From: Carnegiea gigantea
Taxonomy: Eukaryota > Streptophyta > Magnoliopsida > Caryophyllales > Cactaceae
NCBI GenBank assembly: GCA_029747015.1
Contig: JAKOGI010000083.1
Coordinates: 807,501-871,500 of the forward strand
Reading direction: 5' to 3'
DNA length: 64,000 nt
This document shows positions 12,131 through 24,483 of this stretch, piece after piece. Positions within the stretch are counted from its first letter, which is position 1; each line of letters starts with the position of its first letter. The position numbers were made by a program, and so were the translations under genes. Under the pieces are notes generated by a model, which saw nothing but the letters and a program-made list of their open reading frames with translations, was not told the DNA's origin and searched no databases.

Positions 12131-13353
12131 CACTACATTTCTATTATACTCACAAAATATAATACAAACACACTTATGTCATAGTAAAAAATAATTGAGG
12201 TGTAACATAACCCAAGAATTTGACAATTATTGGCTATCTATATTATTCTTTTTAGTGAGTTATGCTACTTATTTAGTGAACCATGATAGATATTTGATGA
12301 GTTATAAAATATATTTTGTGACCAATATGATTTAGCGTGGAATACTAATCATTCATAATAAAAAATACGTGAACTTACAATATATTACATAATTTTAGTT
12401 AGTACATATATTTTTTTGTTCATATTGTAAAGTATGATATATTCGTCTTTTAGAAAGTTATGACTTATATTTAGTGAGGTATGACATACTTTTAGTACGT
12501 TGGATTATATTTGTATCATACTATATGTTTCTATTGAGTAAAAACACGGATAATAGATATACAAAATTTTTAATTAATATTTATCTTAAAATTAGAATTT
12601 TTATAAAAAAATAGTGAACGTAGATCCATAATATAAATATAAGTGTGTGCCTTAATATTTCAACGGAAGAATTAAAAAAAATTAGAATTTTTTTTGAAAG
12701 GCGCTTAAAAGACTTTTAAGACGAAAAGAATAATAATTAAAAAAATAGGCTTTGCTTTTATCACAAATTGAACCCATGACCTCACTAATTTCAATAAAAC
12801 ACTCTTGCCCCTCCACTACTCACATATTCCTATTATTAGTGCTAATTATAATTAATGTTGAATCGGAACACCTTCTGTATAATTTACGGCTAATGGTGGG
12901 CTCTACGGAATAAATTGCGCTTACTTCCCATCTAATGCACACAAATTACGTCCATCTGCTTATGCTAAAAATCATTGGGCTTTAAACCAACACAATTGCG
13001 ATGATGTTAGACTATTATAAATGTCACAAATGCGTACTAGAATGCATATCAATCGCTTAGAGACGTCTTTTGATGATGTCTAATTGCAAGTCCTGCAACG
13101 CATGTTGCTAGTTCATATCAATTGTATTTTGGAAATTGATGTTTTTGGTTCTTATCAGCTAACCCGGTTGGATTAAAGAATCATGATTGGACAATTGGAT
13201 TTCATTAATTTCATTACAAAGCCAGAGATAATTTTATAGTGTATAACCCTTTTAGTTTTAATTTTTCCAAGGAATTAAAAAAAGAATCATAACTGCAGTA
13301 CAAAACCTAATATTAGAGTCTGCACTTGATATGTTACTCATTATAGGATTTGT
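12131..13353. other. AT-rich spacer between two MITE copies
   Basis: Carries further scattered TTTAGTGAG words to about 12500, then ordinary AT-rich DNA. The words GAACCCATGACCTCACTAA near 12770 look like the reversed tRNA-like box found in many plant repeats. No gene was seen. Confidence 0.4.
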
Positions 13354-13590
13354 GGGTCTGTTTTTTTCGTAGGTAAATTGAGGTGGGTAAAAGGATGAAG
13401 TAGGTTGAGATTGGATGAAATAGGTTGAAGTAGATTGAAGTGGGTTGAAGTGGGTTGAATTTTTTTCATGCGATAAATTGAAATTAGTTAAAATAGTGGA
13501 AGTGAGTTGCAGTAGGCTAAAGTAGATTGAAGTGTGTTGACATAAGTTGAGGTTAGTATTTTAGAATTGACCCATGAAAAGAACAAGAGC
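13354..13590. mobile_element. MITE copy B, same family as 10999-11233
   Basis: It begins GGGTCTGTTTTTTTCGTAGG, continues with the same AAATTGAGGTGGGTAAAAG block as copy A, and ends TTTAGAATTGACCCATGAAA followed by AGAAC. The two copies align end to end with scattered substitutions and lie in direct orientation 2.1 kb apart. Non-coding. Confidence 0.7.
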
Positions 13591-15030
13591 TAATAAAGAA
13601 TTTGTAGCACTTTGGTACCTTGAAGAAGTTTGGCATACTAATAATATACAAAGGCCCCTTCTGTGTCATAAAGGTATCAAAATGTTAGATTAATACAATC
13701 TCAGGGCAATAATGAAGTAATGGGTGTATAACTCATTAACTAATTAAGTCATGCCCAAACTGGATCTTAAATAATTAGATGTTATGAACCACTTACTTAA
13801 ATTAGACATTCCTTTTCACAAAACTTACATTTAAAATTTTCAGATGTATAGCACGTGAAATGATGATAAAGTATGGTGGAAACAATTGTGTTGTTTTTGT
13901 GGTATTAGTCAACAACCCATGAAGTTGTTTTAAGCAACTACGTACTTATTGCCCGAAGAGGAGGTTAGGGCTACCTTGACAATGAAATTTAACTTATATT
14001 TGCTCCTAATATACGATGATTTCCTAATTAGTTTTTTAATAGAAATTTAACTTATATTTGCTATTGGACAATGAAATCTTCTCACAAAAAAAAGATGATG
14101 AAATCCCAGAGATCTTCACAGTTTTTATCTCACACCTAAACTTTAATTCAAAAAATTACCACCAATCGAACACTATTTCAGTTTTCCTCACATGAAAAAA
14201 AAAAAAAATTTATTTTTCTGTAATTCTTCTAAAACTCAGCCTAATTTTTCTTTTCCCTTTTCTTTTCACACGAGACACCAAAATCAATCTGATACATAAA
14301 TAAAATTATAAAAATTTTTGGGAACAAAATGCAAGTGGAGAGGAGTTTGTTAATTTGTGAGCATAACAAGAATGTTGTGATATTCAAGGATTAGTGTTAC
14401 GCAAAGATTGAACTCAATCTTAACAATTTGATATGACAAATCCACAGAGCCAATGGTGCATGTACGTCATATGTCATGAAAAAGAAAACTTCATAGTTAA
14501 AGCTTCCCGACTTGAAGCAATCTTACAGTGAGTGGTCCTAAAAAATTTCATAGGCAATACATGAGCGAGAACAAAACTCACTATAAATCTACAATGGTTA
14601 GTGGTAGCTTGTAATGCCATCAATGGTCCAAGAAGTTCTTCCAAGCAACTATTTGCATCTAGTAGTGGCATGGGTGTTACAGGTTGGAATAGGCATCAAA
14701 TAGAGCAGCTCAATCAAATTCTTATAGCAGCATACGATTAATGACCAATTGACAAATTCTAGTAGGTTCAAAACACTCAACCTCTTGAATTGAGACAGTA
14801 CGAAGATTTGAAATATTGATATGACTAGAAATACAACAACCTTTAAAGAAATTCCAAAACTCCTAACCTTAGATTGTAATTCGTACTTCCAAGAGAAGAA
14901 CTAAAATGTTTAATGTGGATTAACATGTCAGTCATCAAGAGCAAAGATAGTTAGTTAGATTACTTTATCACAAAGCCAATTTATAAAAAGCATCCTTATG
15001 TATTTTTTTCCCACCTTGTCCTCTAATTAT
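13591..15030. other. Intergenic AT-rich DNA
   Basis: No gene or clear repeat recognised. Several A/T homopolymer runs occur, for example near 14195. Confidence 0.4.
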
Positions 15031-16636
15031 ACAGTGTGGGTATAGTGATTTCCACCCAATAGCAATGACTACAATTACCATAATTCCTGCGATACTAGCA
15101 ATGACTGCAATTACCATAATTCCTGCGATCTTGACCGTACATCTGGGAGTCTTTAATATACACTTTTAGTTTTATTTTTTTAATGATATTAAATTTAATA
15201 GTTTTGGATTATTTAAAATTTTGATAAACTACTTGAAAAATAATTTTTTAAGGTCATGTTTTCCTTGTCAAACTTTTTTACTTAATTTAATGGAAGATCC
15301 AAAAAAAACATTTTAAAAAAGAAATCATTTACCTTGTATATGAACCACAACTAGCCTCCACATTTTCCGGCCACTAGCTCCATACTTTCTGGCAAGTCAT
15401 CGCCGGATTTAATGTCGTTCAATTAACTTCGACTACGACTCTTCGAAATTTCCCTCGCTATCTATCTACGTCTCCATCTCTGGTGGTGGTCGAGTCGCCG
15501 AAGTGGCCAAAGTTCATGATCAGAAGGATGGCGTCAGTGAAGAAGAGATAAGCAGGGGCTGATGAGCAAAAGGCAGGTGCTGTTGGAGGCTCTGGGGGCG
15601 TAGGCTTGTTTGCGGGCGGCTGTCGGCAAAGTGTCAGAGGCCACGGATTAAAATTTAAAAGCAATATCAAGATGGCGTCGGTGAAGAAGAGATAAGCAGG
15701 GGCTGATGAGCAAAAGGCAGGTGTCGTTGGAGGCTTTGGGGGCATAAGCTTGTTTGCAGGCAATATCAAGATGGCGTCGATGAAGAAGAGATAAGCAGGG
15801 GCTGATGAGCAAAAGGCAGGTGTCGTTGGAGGCTTTGGGGGCGCAGGCTTGTTAGCGGGCTGCTGTCCGCAAAGTGTCAGAGGCTATGGATTAAAATTTA
15901 AAAGCAATATTAATGATAAAAAGCTAGCAGCTTAGTGACCAAGACTTCTTGTGCCGTGTTGTTGTGGTTGGAGGTTCAATTCCTTGCACCATGTGTTTAG
16001 TCGTGAACTTGATAGGTTTTAAGTCCTTGCAACTTGTATGTTGCTTTAAAGGGTCCACGCTTTGTTTATTTAGGGTAAAAAGCTTCAAAAAACTTTCGGA
16101 TACAAAGAATCAAACCCACTACACCTTCACCAATAAGCCAAGACTTAACCACCGCACCAACAGTCCTTGTGTTGTAATGAATATGCCACTTTAGCCTAAT
16201 GATATGTACAGGAATTAGGATGCAGAATAGATGCACAATGATGGGGTGTGGTGATCGGGGAAGGTTGAGCCATTAAGGAGTAGCAGCGTTCCGAAAACTA
16301 GGTGGTCCGCGAGCGTTAACCTACAAACATGGAGCCGTGGGTTGGGGGAGGAGTTGACAGGGTTTTTTTTTTTTTTTTTGAGTGGTAATTTATTTCTTTG
16401 AACTCTTGTTGCTTAGTTGAAGGTAAATTATGAGACTCAAACATGATATAATACATTGGTTTTTGAGATATTCACTGAAATTTAATTTATTTTACAAAAT
16501 GCAACTTTAATTTCACAAAGTACTTACAAAAATTAACAGATTATATTCAATTATGTCAAATGTATCGTGCACATCGCAGGACTTATGGCAATTGCCATAA
16601 TTGCTGTTTGGTGGAAATTACCTTCCCCATTAGTCT
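15031..16636. mobile_element. Candidate 1.6-kb element with about 60-bp imperfect inverted arms
   Basis: The left arm (15031-15093) includes GATTTCCACCCAATAGCAAT and ends ATAATTCCTGCGAT. The right arm (16573-16636) reads as its reverse complement with mismatches: ATCGCAGGACTTATGGCAAT, then GGTGGAAATTACC. The inner 36 bp of the left arm is duplicated in tandem (15061-15096 and 15097-15132). The element carries a minisatellite (15527-15913) and no transposase, so it would be non-autonomous, perhaps Mutator-like given the long arms. The target duplication is not resolved. Confidence 0.5.
15527..15913. repeat. Minisatellite of three units (144, 99 and 144 bp)
   Basis: Units start at GATGGCGTC at 15527, 15671 and 15770. 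All share GAAGAAGAGATAAGCAGGGG, then CTGATGAGCAAAAGGCAGGTG and GTTGGAGGCT-TGGGGGC. The middle unit lacks the roughly 45-bp tail with GTGTCAGAGGC and GGATTAAAATTTAAAAGC that is present in units 1 and 3. The segment is GC-richer than its surroundings. The minus strand is open for 103 codons, but the translation only follows the repeat. Confidence 0.85.
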
Positions 16637-16920
16637 AATTATAATACCAAATCTTCATTCTTGTATCAAATCCTACAACTATAATATAAAAGTCATTAAT
16701 CTGAACGATCCGTTCAGCCATCCTTGATGGAGGCTAAATCTGTCTCTTTTTTAACATGCACCATGTGCAATTGTTACCACTTTCTTTTTAACCATAACTA
16801 TCCCCAAAAAGGGGATCTCTAAAGTGTTAGGAACTCTAAGAAGAAATTGATTGATATACGTGGAAGTCATGACAAAAATAAGTAAAGAGATAAATACTTG
16901 ATGACCATGTTAAATACTAA

Positions 16921-17704
16921 GGGTGTGTTTGGTAGGGGTGAAAGAAAATGATTTTCTCATTTTACAGTGTTTGGTAAAACAAGGATGGTAAATTTGTTTT
17001 CAGGGGAAAATCATTTTCCTTAGAATGAAGAAAAATATTTTTCACTTTAAATGGACCGTAAGTTGATTTTACTTTTCTTTTGCGCTCACACAGTTTCATA
17101 TTCTTTCACTCTTCCATGTCTATTTCCTCGACGTATGGTTCGAAGATTAAGGAAGTGACATAGGTTGAAGATTAAAGCAGCATATTAAAGATTAGCTAAA
17201 CTGTATCATCTCGATGCCGATACCGTTACCGATACCGGTGAATCTAACAACCATGATTTCATCGAAATCTAAAATCTTCTGCAATTTATCGTCAGGGTTA
17301 AGAAGATAGAGAAATACACTAGCTTTTTCCTCTTCTTTGTTTGGATTTCTACTTAAAAGTGGGAAATCGATAAATGTTGCTAACATCAAATTGTTGGCAG
17401 TAGGTAGGATCTAAAAAATTGACAAATGTATATATTGTCACAACTTTGATGTGGATGACACCACTATTATAATATAATTCCCCAAAGAACAAAATATAAA
17501 TTCTTATTTTTCTAAATATTTTACTTATTTTTATTTTTTCACTAATGTATCTCTGTTTAGCTTTTTTGTTCATCTTTTATTAATCAAACTCATTTTTCAG
17601 AAACTTCATTTCTCCTTTTACCAAACAACTAAAAATATGAGCTGAAAATGACATGAAAAATGATTTTCTAAGAAAATGATTTTCAACCCTACCAAACGCA
17701 CCCC
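16921..17704. mobile_element. 0.8-kb DNA element with terminal inverted repeats
   Basis: The left end GGGTGTGTTTGGTAGGGGTG matches the reverse complement of the right end, GGGGTGCGTTTGGTAGGGTT, and both continue into GAAAATGATTTTC or a close variant. The inner part carries short ORFs only. GGGTG-GTTTGG termini are common among plant MITEs and small hAT or PIF elements. No convincing target duplication was found, so the class is open. Confidence 0.7.
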
Positions 17705-17979
17705 AGGTTAAGTTTAAAATGTATCAATTGACTTCACAAATGGAAAAGCAAATGTAAAAATCCCAACCATAGGAAATTCTCAATCAAATATATACATTGA
17801 CATCAAATCCAAAGTCAATTTTGAGGTTGGAATTTAGGAAAATTTAATTGGTATGTGAAGTATATATAAAGGTTAGCGAAGGTTAAATGTAGGATTACAC
17901 GGAAACATTAATATAAATTTGAGTTTCAATTTTAAAAGCCCTTTTTACCTGTAAATTCACAAGACGAATGGCATTGTTA

Positions 17980-18420
17980 CGCTACATGAAAACAACTTAT
18001 AGTCACGACATACGTTGTTGCAAAATACATGAAATTGTTACGCTAAATATGTATTATGATGACAAATGGCATTGCAAGGTCGTTGCCGCTACACATAGCC
18101 AAACAATATTGCAACCACAATATGTCATTACCAAAAACCCTTAATTGTAACAACATTCGTCATCGCTACAAATTTGCCGTTGCCATAAACTAAATTATTA
18201 TTAGGTTATAGCTATCCCTTATGTTACATAAGAAATGCCATTGTGATCAATTGAGATTGTTTTAACAACAACTTAGTTCGTTACTAAATCATTTCAACTG
18301 TAATAGCTTAGCAATTTTTTTACAAAGCCCTAATTTATTGCTGTAGTTATTTTGGCTACAACATTGGTCGTTACGTAAATTTGATGGCCTTTCATTTTGT
18401 TTATGTCAACTCACATTGTT
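17980..18420 (+). mobile_element. Degenerate CACTA-like terminus
   Basis: CGCTACATGAAAACAACTTA at 17980 is close to the plant CACTA end CACTACAAGAAAA. About 400 bp follow with repeated words of the type CGTTGC, GTTGCAA, GTTACG and GCTACA in both orientations, as expected of a CACTA subterminal region. No matching opposite end was found. This is probably a fragment. Confidence 0.35.
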
Positions 18421-21400
18421 CAAATCAAAAATTCAACTTACTATAATAAATTGTAACTCCAATAAGCTACAGAAGCATTCTTTTTGGAATGCCAAATATT
18501 ACTTTACGTACAATCAAAATCCTCAAAAGTTCCACTAAGGTTCAAGAACAACTGAAATCCACCAAAAGAAAGCAAAATCAGTAAAGTGTTTTTCCAACAT
18601 ACAGAATCCATATCCATATAATATTGAAGCTTCGCAAATTGTCCAAAAAATTAATGTTGTCATGATTCTTGATTTTGATCACACCACAAACTTTCTCAAT
18701 TAAAATCCAACACAAATAAAAACAATAATTTAGTCTTTAAATCTATAGTTATCTAACAAAAGAAAATGATTAGATTAGGCTACAGGTCTATTATCAAATC
18801 ATCAGTACTAAATTGGAACCTTCTAGTACACTATCTAACAAAAAGAAAAACTTGGAATGCGAATATGTGAATGTGCCAAAGTAGGTACAATGATATTTAT
18901 AAGAATTAAAGTAGGAAAACTAAGAATCACAAAAGGAAATTAAACGCAATATATGCCAATTCTAGCTAACCATGTTTCGGAACATATGGATTATGAACCC
19001 ACATATATAATTCATAACTATACACTTAGGCTTTGCAACAAGCTGTTGTGCTTGTTGCAGAATATTTTCACAAAATCTTCAACAAGGATATAAGATTTTT
19101 ATATATTGAGTACTCTAGAATCATGAAAACTACTTAACCTTTAGCAATGTCACTGAGAGGAAGGTGGATCTCGTCGTTGACAGCAAAGTTTGCACACATT
19201 TCAGGCTAAAGCTCGTGTAGCCACCCTGCTATTCTTCTTTTTGTTTTTGATGCTTTTATTTTTATAAGAGTTATATTTTTATGTATTTCGATTGTATTAT
19301 CTTTCTCATTTTAGGAATCTATTAGTGCGCACTTGTGTGTTTATGCCTATTTTTCTACTGTATGCTCGGGCTCTGTGCATTTGGTGTTTTTGCACAAACT
19401 ATTTGCAAGCCCAATGTACATGAGTAGAATTACGGTTTTAGGCCATTTTTAAATCAAAGATGAAAGTATAAGAAGCCTAAAGGCAAGCTATATGGTCAAA
19501 CTGTGACTAGGAACATGATACAAGAAGTCTGATGCAAAAGCAGGAAAAAAGTCAAAAGAAAACAATTAGGACAAGAGCCAATGCGGGTTGCCTATGTGGG
19601 TGTCACTACTTGTATTGGTAGCCACAAGTAGCCCATGATAGCTGGCACTAATTGTAAGTAGTGACAGGGCTAGTTCTGCGCAATTGTTCAGTTTCTGCTT
19701 GGTTTTGGCAATTTGCTTCTTATTTTCTACCTTATAAAGTATGAAAGTTAACACATATGTTACCCATCTACTAAAGTAAATTAGGTTTTTATTCATTAGA
19801 GAGGGAGTTGAGAGTAAGTTTGAGTAAGAATATTTACAAGGAAGCGAAATTGGGCGGAAGTCGTTGACTGAATCACACTTCGGGCTAATCAACTCTTCTC
19901 TCTTTTTAGATTAATTAATTTAGTTTTTATTAATTTATGCTATATTTGATTGTTTTAATCATGGAATTGTGTTAAGATTTGTGATAGTTTCTTGTACTTG
20001 TGACTGATTGGCTTGATTTGATCATATCTTAAAGGAATATTTGTTTGTGAGATGCCTAATCAATTTCTTACATGAATCAGATATTCATGAAGCGTTGAAA
20101 GTTGAAATCGATGTTAGGTTACTAGGATTTGACTTGTTTATATGGGAACTTGGGAAAAGTCACCAATTAAGAAACCTAATTGGTAATCCCATGCTTAATG
20201 AATTTATACTTGTTGAAAGGTGAAATCCATGTTAGATTACTAGATATGTGGACCTCCTAGAATCAGTCTTTCAGTGTGCATGAGTGCTTGTAGAGGTAAG
20301 AGTGCCTACATCTAAATTTTTCTAAATATCATGAAAGCAAGACTGATATTGGGGCTGGTAGTGTTGCTGCTACTGTTATAAGATATCGAGAAACAATGGC
20401 TTATTTGAGTTTAGTATTTCACTAGATTTCGAAAGAGAGTTGTAATTAACATCAATTGTTAGTTTTGGAATCATCCAAGAAAGGGAGAAGTACATCCAAG
20501 AAAGGGGGAAGTACTTGCCTTATTTCTTGTAGATATGACAATTGATGTACTACAACAACAAAACCATGCGCTTCTAGCCTATCACTTTGTTAATCCTCCT
20601 TTTGTTTTTATTATTCCTCTTTGAATTCTTGTAACATTGTCTCTAATTATCTTATGTTTTTTGTTACTGTTGGATCTTTTTTTGTTGCTCTTGTTGATGC
20701 TTTCTCTTGGTATAACCTCAAATGCCCGTTCATTTAAAATATTTCAATCCCACCCTAACAGCAACAAGTAGTGTCTCCTCTTTATTTAAGGAGCATCCCC
20801 TTATGAGCCCTTTGCAACAAGGTCTAGGAGATTCTTTTTTTTTTTTTTAATAACATCATTAGCAAATTACAAAAAGATATTAAACACCCATAAGCTAGTA
20901 ACATGCAAGGTGAAAAGACAGTTAATTTTTAAATAAAATAATGAATACATGTACTTTTTTAGAATGACCACAATAATCTCATTCAAGTCTCCATTTCATA
21001 CTAAAATTATGTGTTTCGCAAGCCAAATCACATTAGCCATGGGTGTAACAATAGTTTTCTCTCATATGTGCAAAAGAACATGTCTTTCAATTTATTGTTG
21101 CAGCTGCATCAAGAAGCAGAGAATCTATTCTCAACAAAAGAAAATAATATATCTATCTAATACTCATTAATTCACCAACATTTCTTCTCCTTAAACATAG
21201 GATAAAATTTCCAATGGTATGCTTACACCACTTATCAGACAGTTGATTATTCGAATTCCTTTAACTATTTTTCAGTATTGAAAAGATGGACAAAAGGTGT
21301 TAAGAATGAAGTTGAAAAATAAAAGTAATAGCAAGAAAAAAATGGACAAAATGTACTATAAATGAAGTTGATGAAAGTAAAACTCTGGTGAGTTCATTAA

Positions 21401-22836
21401 TCTTTTTACGAATCATTTGGCGGATTATTTTCTTGTTCCTCATTTGTAGTACAACATTGTTTATAATGAGTGTACATGTGAGATTTTCAAAGTCAATATA
21501 TGTGCTGTCCTATCTCTATGACGAAGCACTGCAAACGAGACATCTTGTGAGTACTATCCGTAAGCTCAAAAGGACCCTATTATGCAAACATAAAGCCTAT
21601 AATGGGTAATAAGAATCGATTAACTAGTCGTTAAAATAATATAATTAAAGGATGCACAATTATACACATGTGACCTGAATTTCTTTCCACGTCCTTTCTC
21701 CAGTAATTGAAAAAGTTTTCTACCAATCTCAACCTTCACAGGTGCCATTATTCTTACAACACAACCACGATAAGTGACTAACTGTCGTTTGTCAAGCATT
21801 ATTGCTAATAGCTGAGGGACCATATCGAGTTTACAAACTTTAAGTTTTGTTTTTTTTTTTTTTTTTTTTGGGGGCCTTTGGTCATCATATCAACGACTAT
21901 GCATTATTGCTTCCCTCTCCTTTACCTCTAGACGTACTTGTGGACAATGTTGTAGTAATCAATTATTTTTTTAAAAAATTTAAATAAGCTTAAAATTTGA
22001 ACCAAATCAAGTCTTTTAAAAACTAAATCAGTACCATGTGTGCTGCACCCAACAGATTGCACAGATCCATGGCCTATTGTTCTATGCTAAGAACCAGTGA
22101 TTTCATTTGCTCTACAAAGTGCAGGTTGAGTTTGCACAAGATTTGATGACTCTAATTCTTCATGGACATTGAGAGCGATCTCAATTGTTCCCAATGTCTT
22201 AATTTTTTATTGCCTCATAACTAGATGTTGATTATTCATGAATATCTAAATTTTAAGCAATAGTATGCATCAAATTGAATAAAACTAGTGGTTGCCTTGA
22301 GGTACTTTAAACTAATAATAGAATGGTAATACTAAAAATTAATTTTTCTTACAGTAACTCAAGAAAAAGAAACCAATTTTTGGTTTTTATGAACTAAAAG
22401 TCGAAAGGAAATCAACTAACTAATGTAATGAATGAGGTTCAAAAGACAAAATAAATTAAATGGTAGATATAAGACGAATTTGACCCCTACTACCATCATA
22501 ATATTGAATTTTCTTTTACATTTAGGAATCAAAAAAAGTTTCTTTTCATGACCCAGTACACAATCATTAGTTCACAATTACAAGATAAATTGTAATTACA
22601 CAATGATATAACTTATCTAATTTTAGGCATGAATAATTGAATATTGATATAATTGTCCAATTACTAGTGTAGAATATTTAAGATTAATCACAATTTTGAA
22701 CCCATTTGCCTAATCATCATACTATCATACAAGGTCTAGCACGCAAGCGATATGATTTTAATTCTATTAATTAAACCCACATACATAATTAATAAAAGTA
22801 AGTTGCATAAAAAAAATTTAGGGTTCAATATTAAAC
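18421..22836. other. Intergenic AT-rich DNA, no supportable gene
   Basis: ORFs are short and unlike known families. Minor structures: a 21-bp tandem pair at 20473-20514 (ATCCAAGAAAGGG(A/G)GAAGTAC) and long T tracts near 20836 and 21845. Confidence 0.4.
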
Positions 22837-22920
22837 TATGTATGTATGTATGTATGTATGTATGTATGTATGTACATATGTATGTGTGTGGGTGTGTTGG
22901 TGTGTGCGCGCGCGTGTGTG
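22837..22920. repeat. Compound microsatellite (TATG)n then (TG)n/(CG)n
   Basis: About eight to nine TATG units are followed by interrupted TGTG and GCGCGCGTGTGTG. The apparent ORF across it is a product of the repeat. Confidence 0.9.
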
Positions 22921-23827
22921 TAATACATAATATACATATTAAAACAAAACAAACCCCCTAAATTTTTGACACATGTCATTCCCACAAATTTATAAAATAA
23001 TTAATAAATTTAATTTCTTTCTTTTTAAAAATACAAGCTATCAATTAAATATGGAAGAGCTATGCAGAAAAAGCCACAAGGTTGGAAAACAAAGTTATTA
23101 TCCCTGCAGGTAAATTGATCCTCATTAATGCCATGCTTATCGCCCTTGGTAATCATGTCATGTTTGTTTTCAAGGTCTGGCAATGCATTGTGGTGATGAT
23201 ATACATTCTTATTAACTGATTCCTCTAGGCTAATTCAGGTGGTATCAGTGCACTAGATTTGCAAGGACATTCTCCATTTGCCTAATGGGATAGGTAGTAC
23301 AGGGATTTGCAAAATTTCATCATTTAATGATGCACTGCTCTTGCGACAAAGCCGTTGTATTCATTGACAGGTTGATTTGCGGATGTCCCAAGCGTACATA
23401 GCTAAATATAAAATAGAGTCTCCAAAAACTGAGGCATATCACAATGCTACCCAACAGCGCCAGATATGGGATGCAAAGGACTTGTCCAGGTGGCGCAATG
23501 ACAAGTGAGTGATGGGAAACTCATAGCAATTGGAATGAATAAATGGGTTGATGACCAGGGACCTCAGTACAAGAAACAACAGGATCATCAATCATGGAAG
23601 CAACGTGAAGTGAAGGAATTATTTTGTTTAGATGGCTAAGGATGGGGTTCGAGGCCTAATGCCCTATAAGAACAATCTTTAAACAACATTCAACAGTCAA
23701 GAGCTTGGCCAATGTGGTCCATCCTTTTGTGTACCTATTACTATCTTTTGGGGAGGTTCCAAATCTACAGAATATACAATAAAAATTACCTATGAATGGA
23801 TTTTATCACAAAAATTACCTATAGCAT
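22921..23827. other. Intergenic DNA
   Basis: No gene was supported. The segment near 23340-23640 has a more balanced composition and could be old exon debris, but its frames are broken and I recognise nothing in the translations. Confidence 0.35.
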
Positions 23828-24483
23828 GTAGGAGTGTCCATGCTTTGAGTAACCAAAGTTTCAGGTCTGCCAAACCTTGAACCAAAACCGAACAAAAAAA
23901 TTTTGGATACCTGAATTTCGGGTATCCGAAAACTTCGGTTCAATTTATCAGGTTTCCAAAAAACCGAGACTTCCTTCACTTTTTTTTTTTAAAAAATTAA
24001 TGCATAGTTGATTATGTTGTCAAATGAATTTCCAGTACAAGAAGCACTTAACGAAGTAGAAAATAAGTCATTCTATTGTTGTATGTACTGGGAGGTGAAA
24101 TTAATAGTTTACAAACTAAAAAGTAGCATACATTTACATGGATTTTGCTTGCTCAATGCTTAGCACTTATGTCTAATACACATGTTTTCGACGCTTATCA
24201 CATGGTCTAATGCACATTTCTCCCATGCTCGACACATATCTAATAATTTAGAAATAAATTTCAATCCTCAGCACTTGAGCATTTTTATTTTTTTCAAAAA
24301 TCTTATCGGGTATTTGGGTACCCAAAATTTCACAATGGCCAAACCATACCCAAATCGAAAAACCGAAAAAATTTTCAGTTCAGGAAAAATTTTGAACATT
24401 TTGATTTGGGTATCTGGAATTTTAGATCAATTCATGGTTTTTTTGTTTTGGATTTTTGGTTTCGGTTAGTTTTGAGCACCTAT
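23828..24483. mobile_element. Possible MITE or decayed element with inverted ends
   Basis: The left side carries AACCAAAGTTTCAGG and CTTGAACCAAAACCGAAC. The right side carries the roughly complementary TTTTTGGTTTCGGTTAGTTTTGAGCACC. The interior has inverted GGGTATCCGAAA and TTTGGGTACCC words. The arms match only loosely and I see no target duplication, so this is tentative. Confidence 0.3.

Noticed and set aside
15958..15990. tRNA gene suggested by GGTTCAATTCC
   Set aside because: No acceptor stem or anticodon arm can be paired around it.
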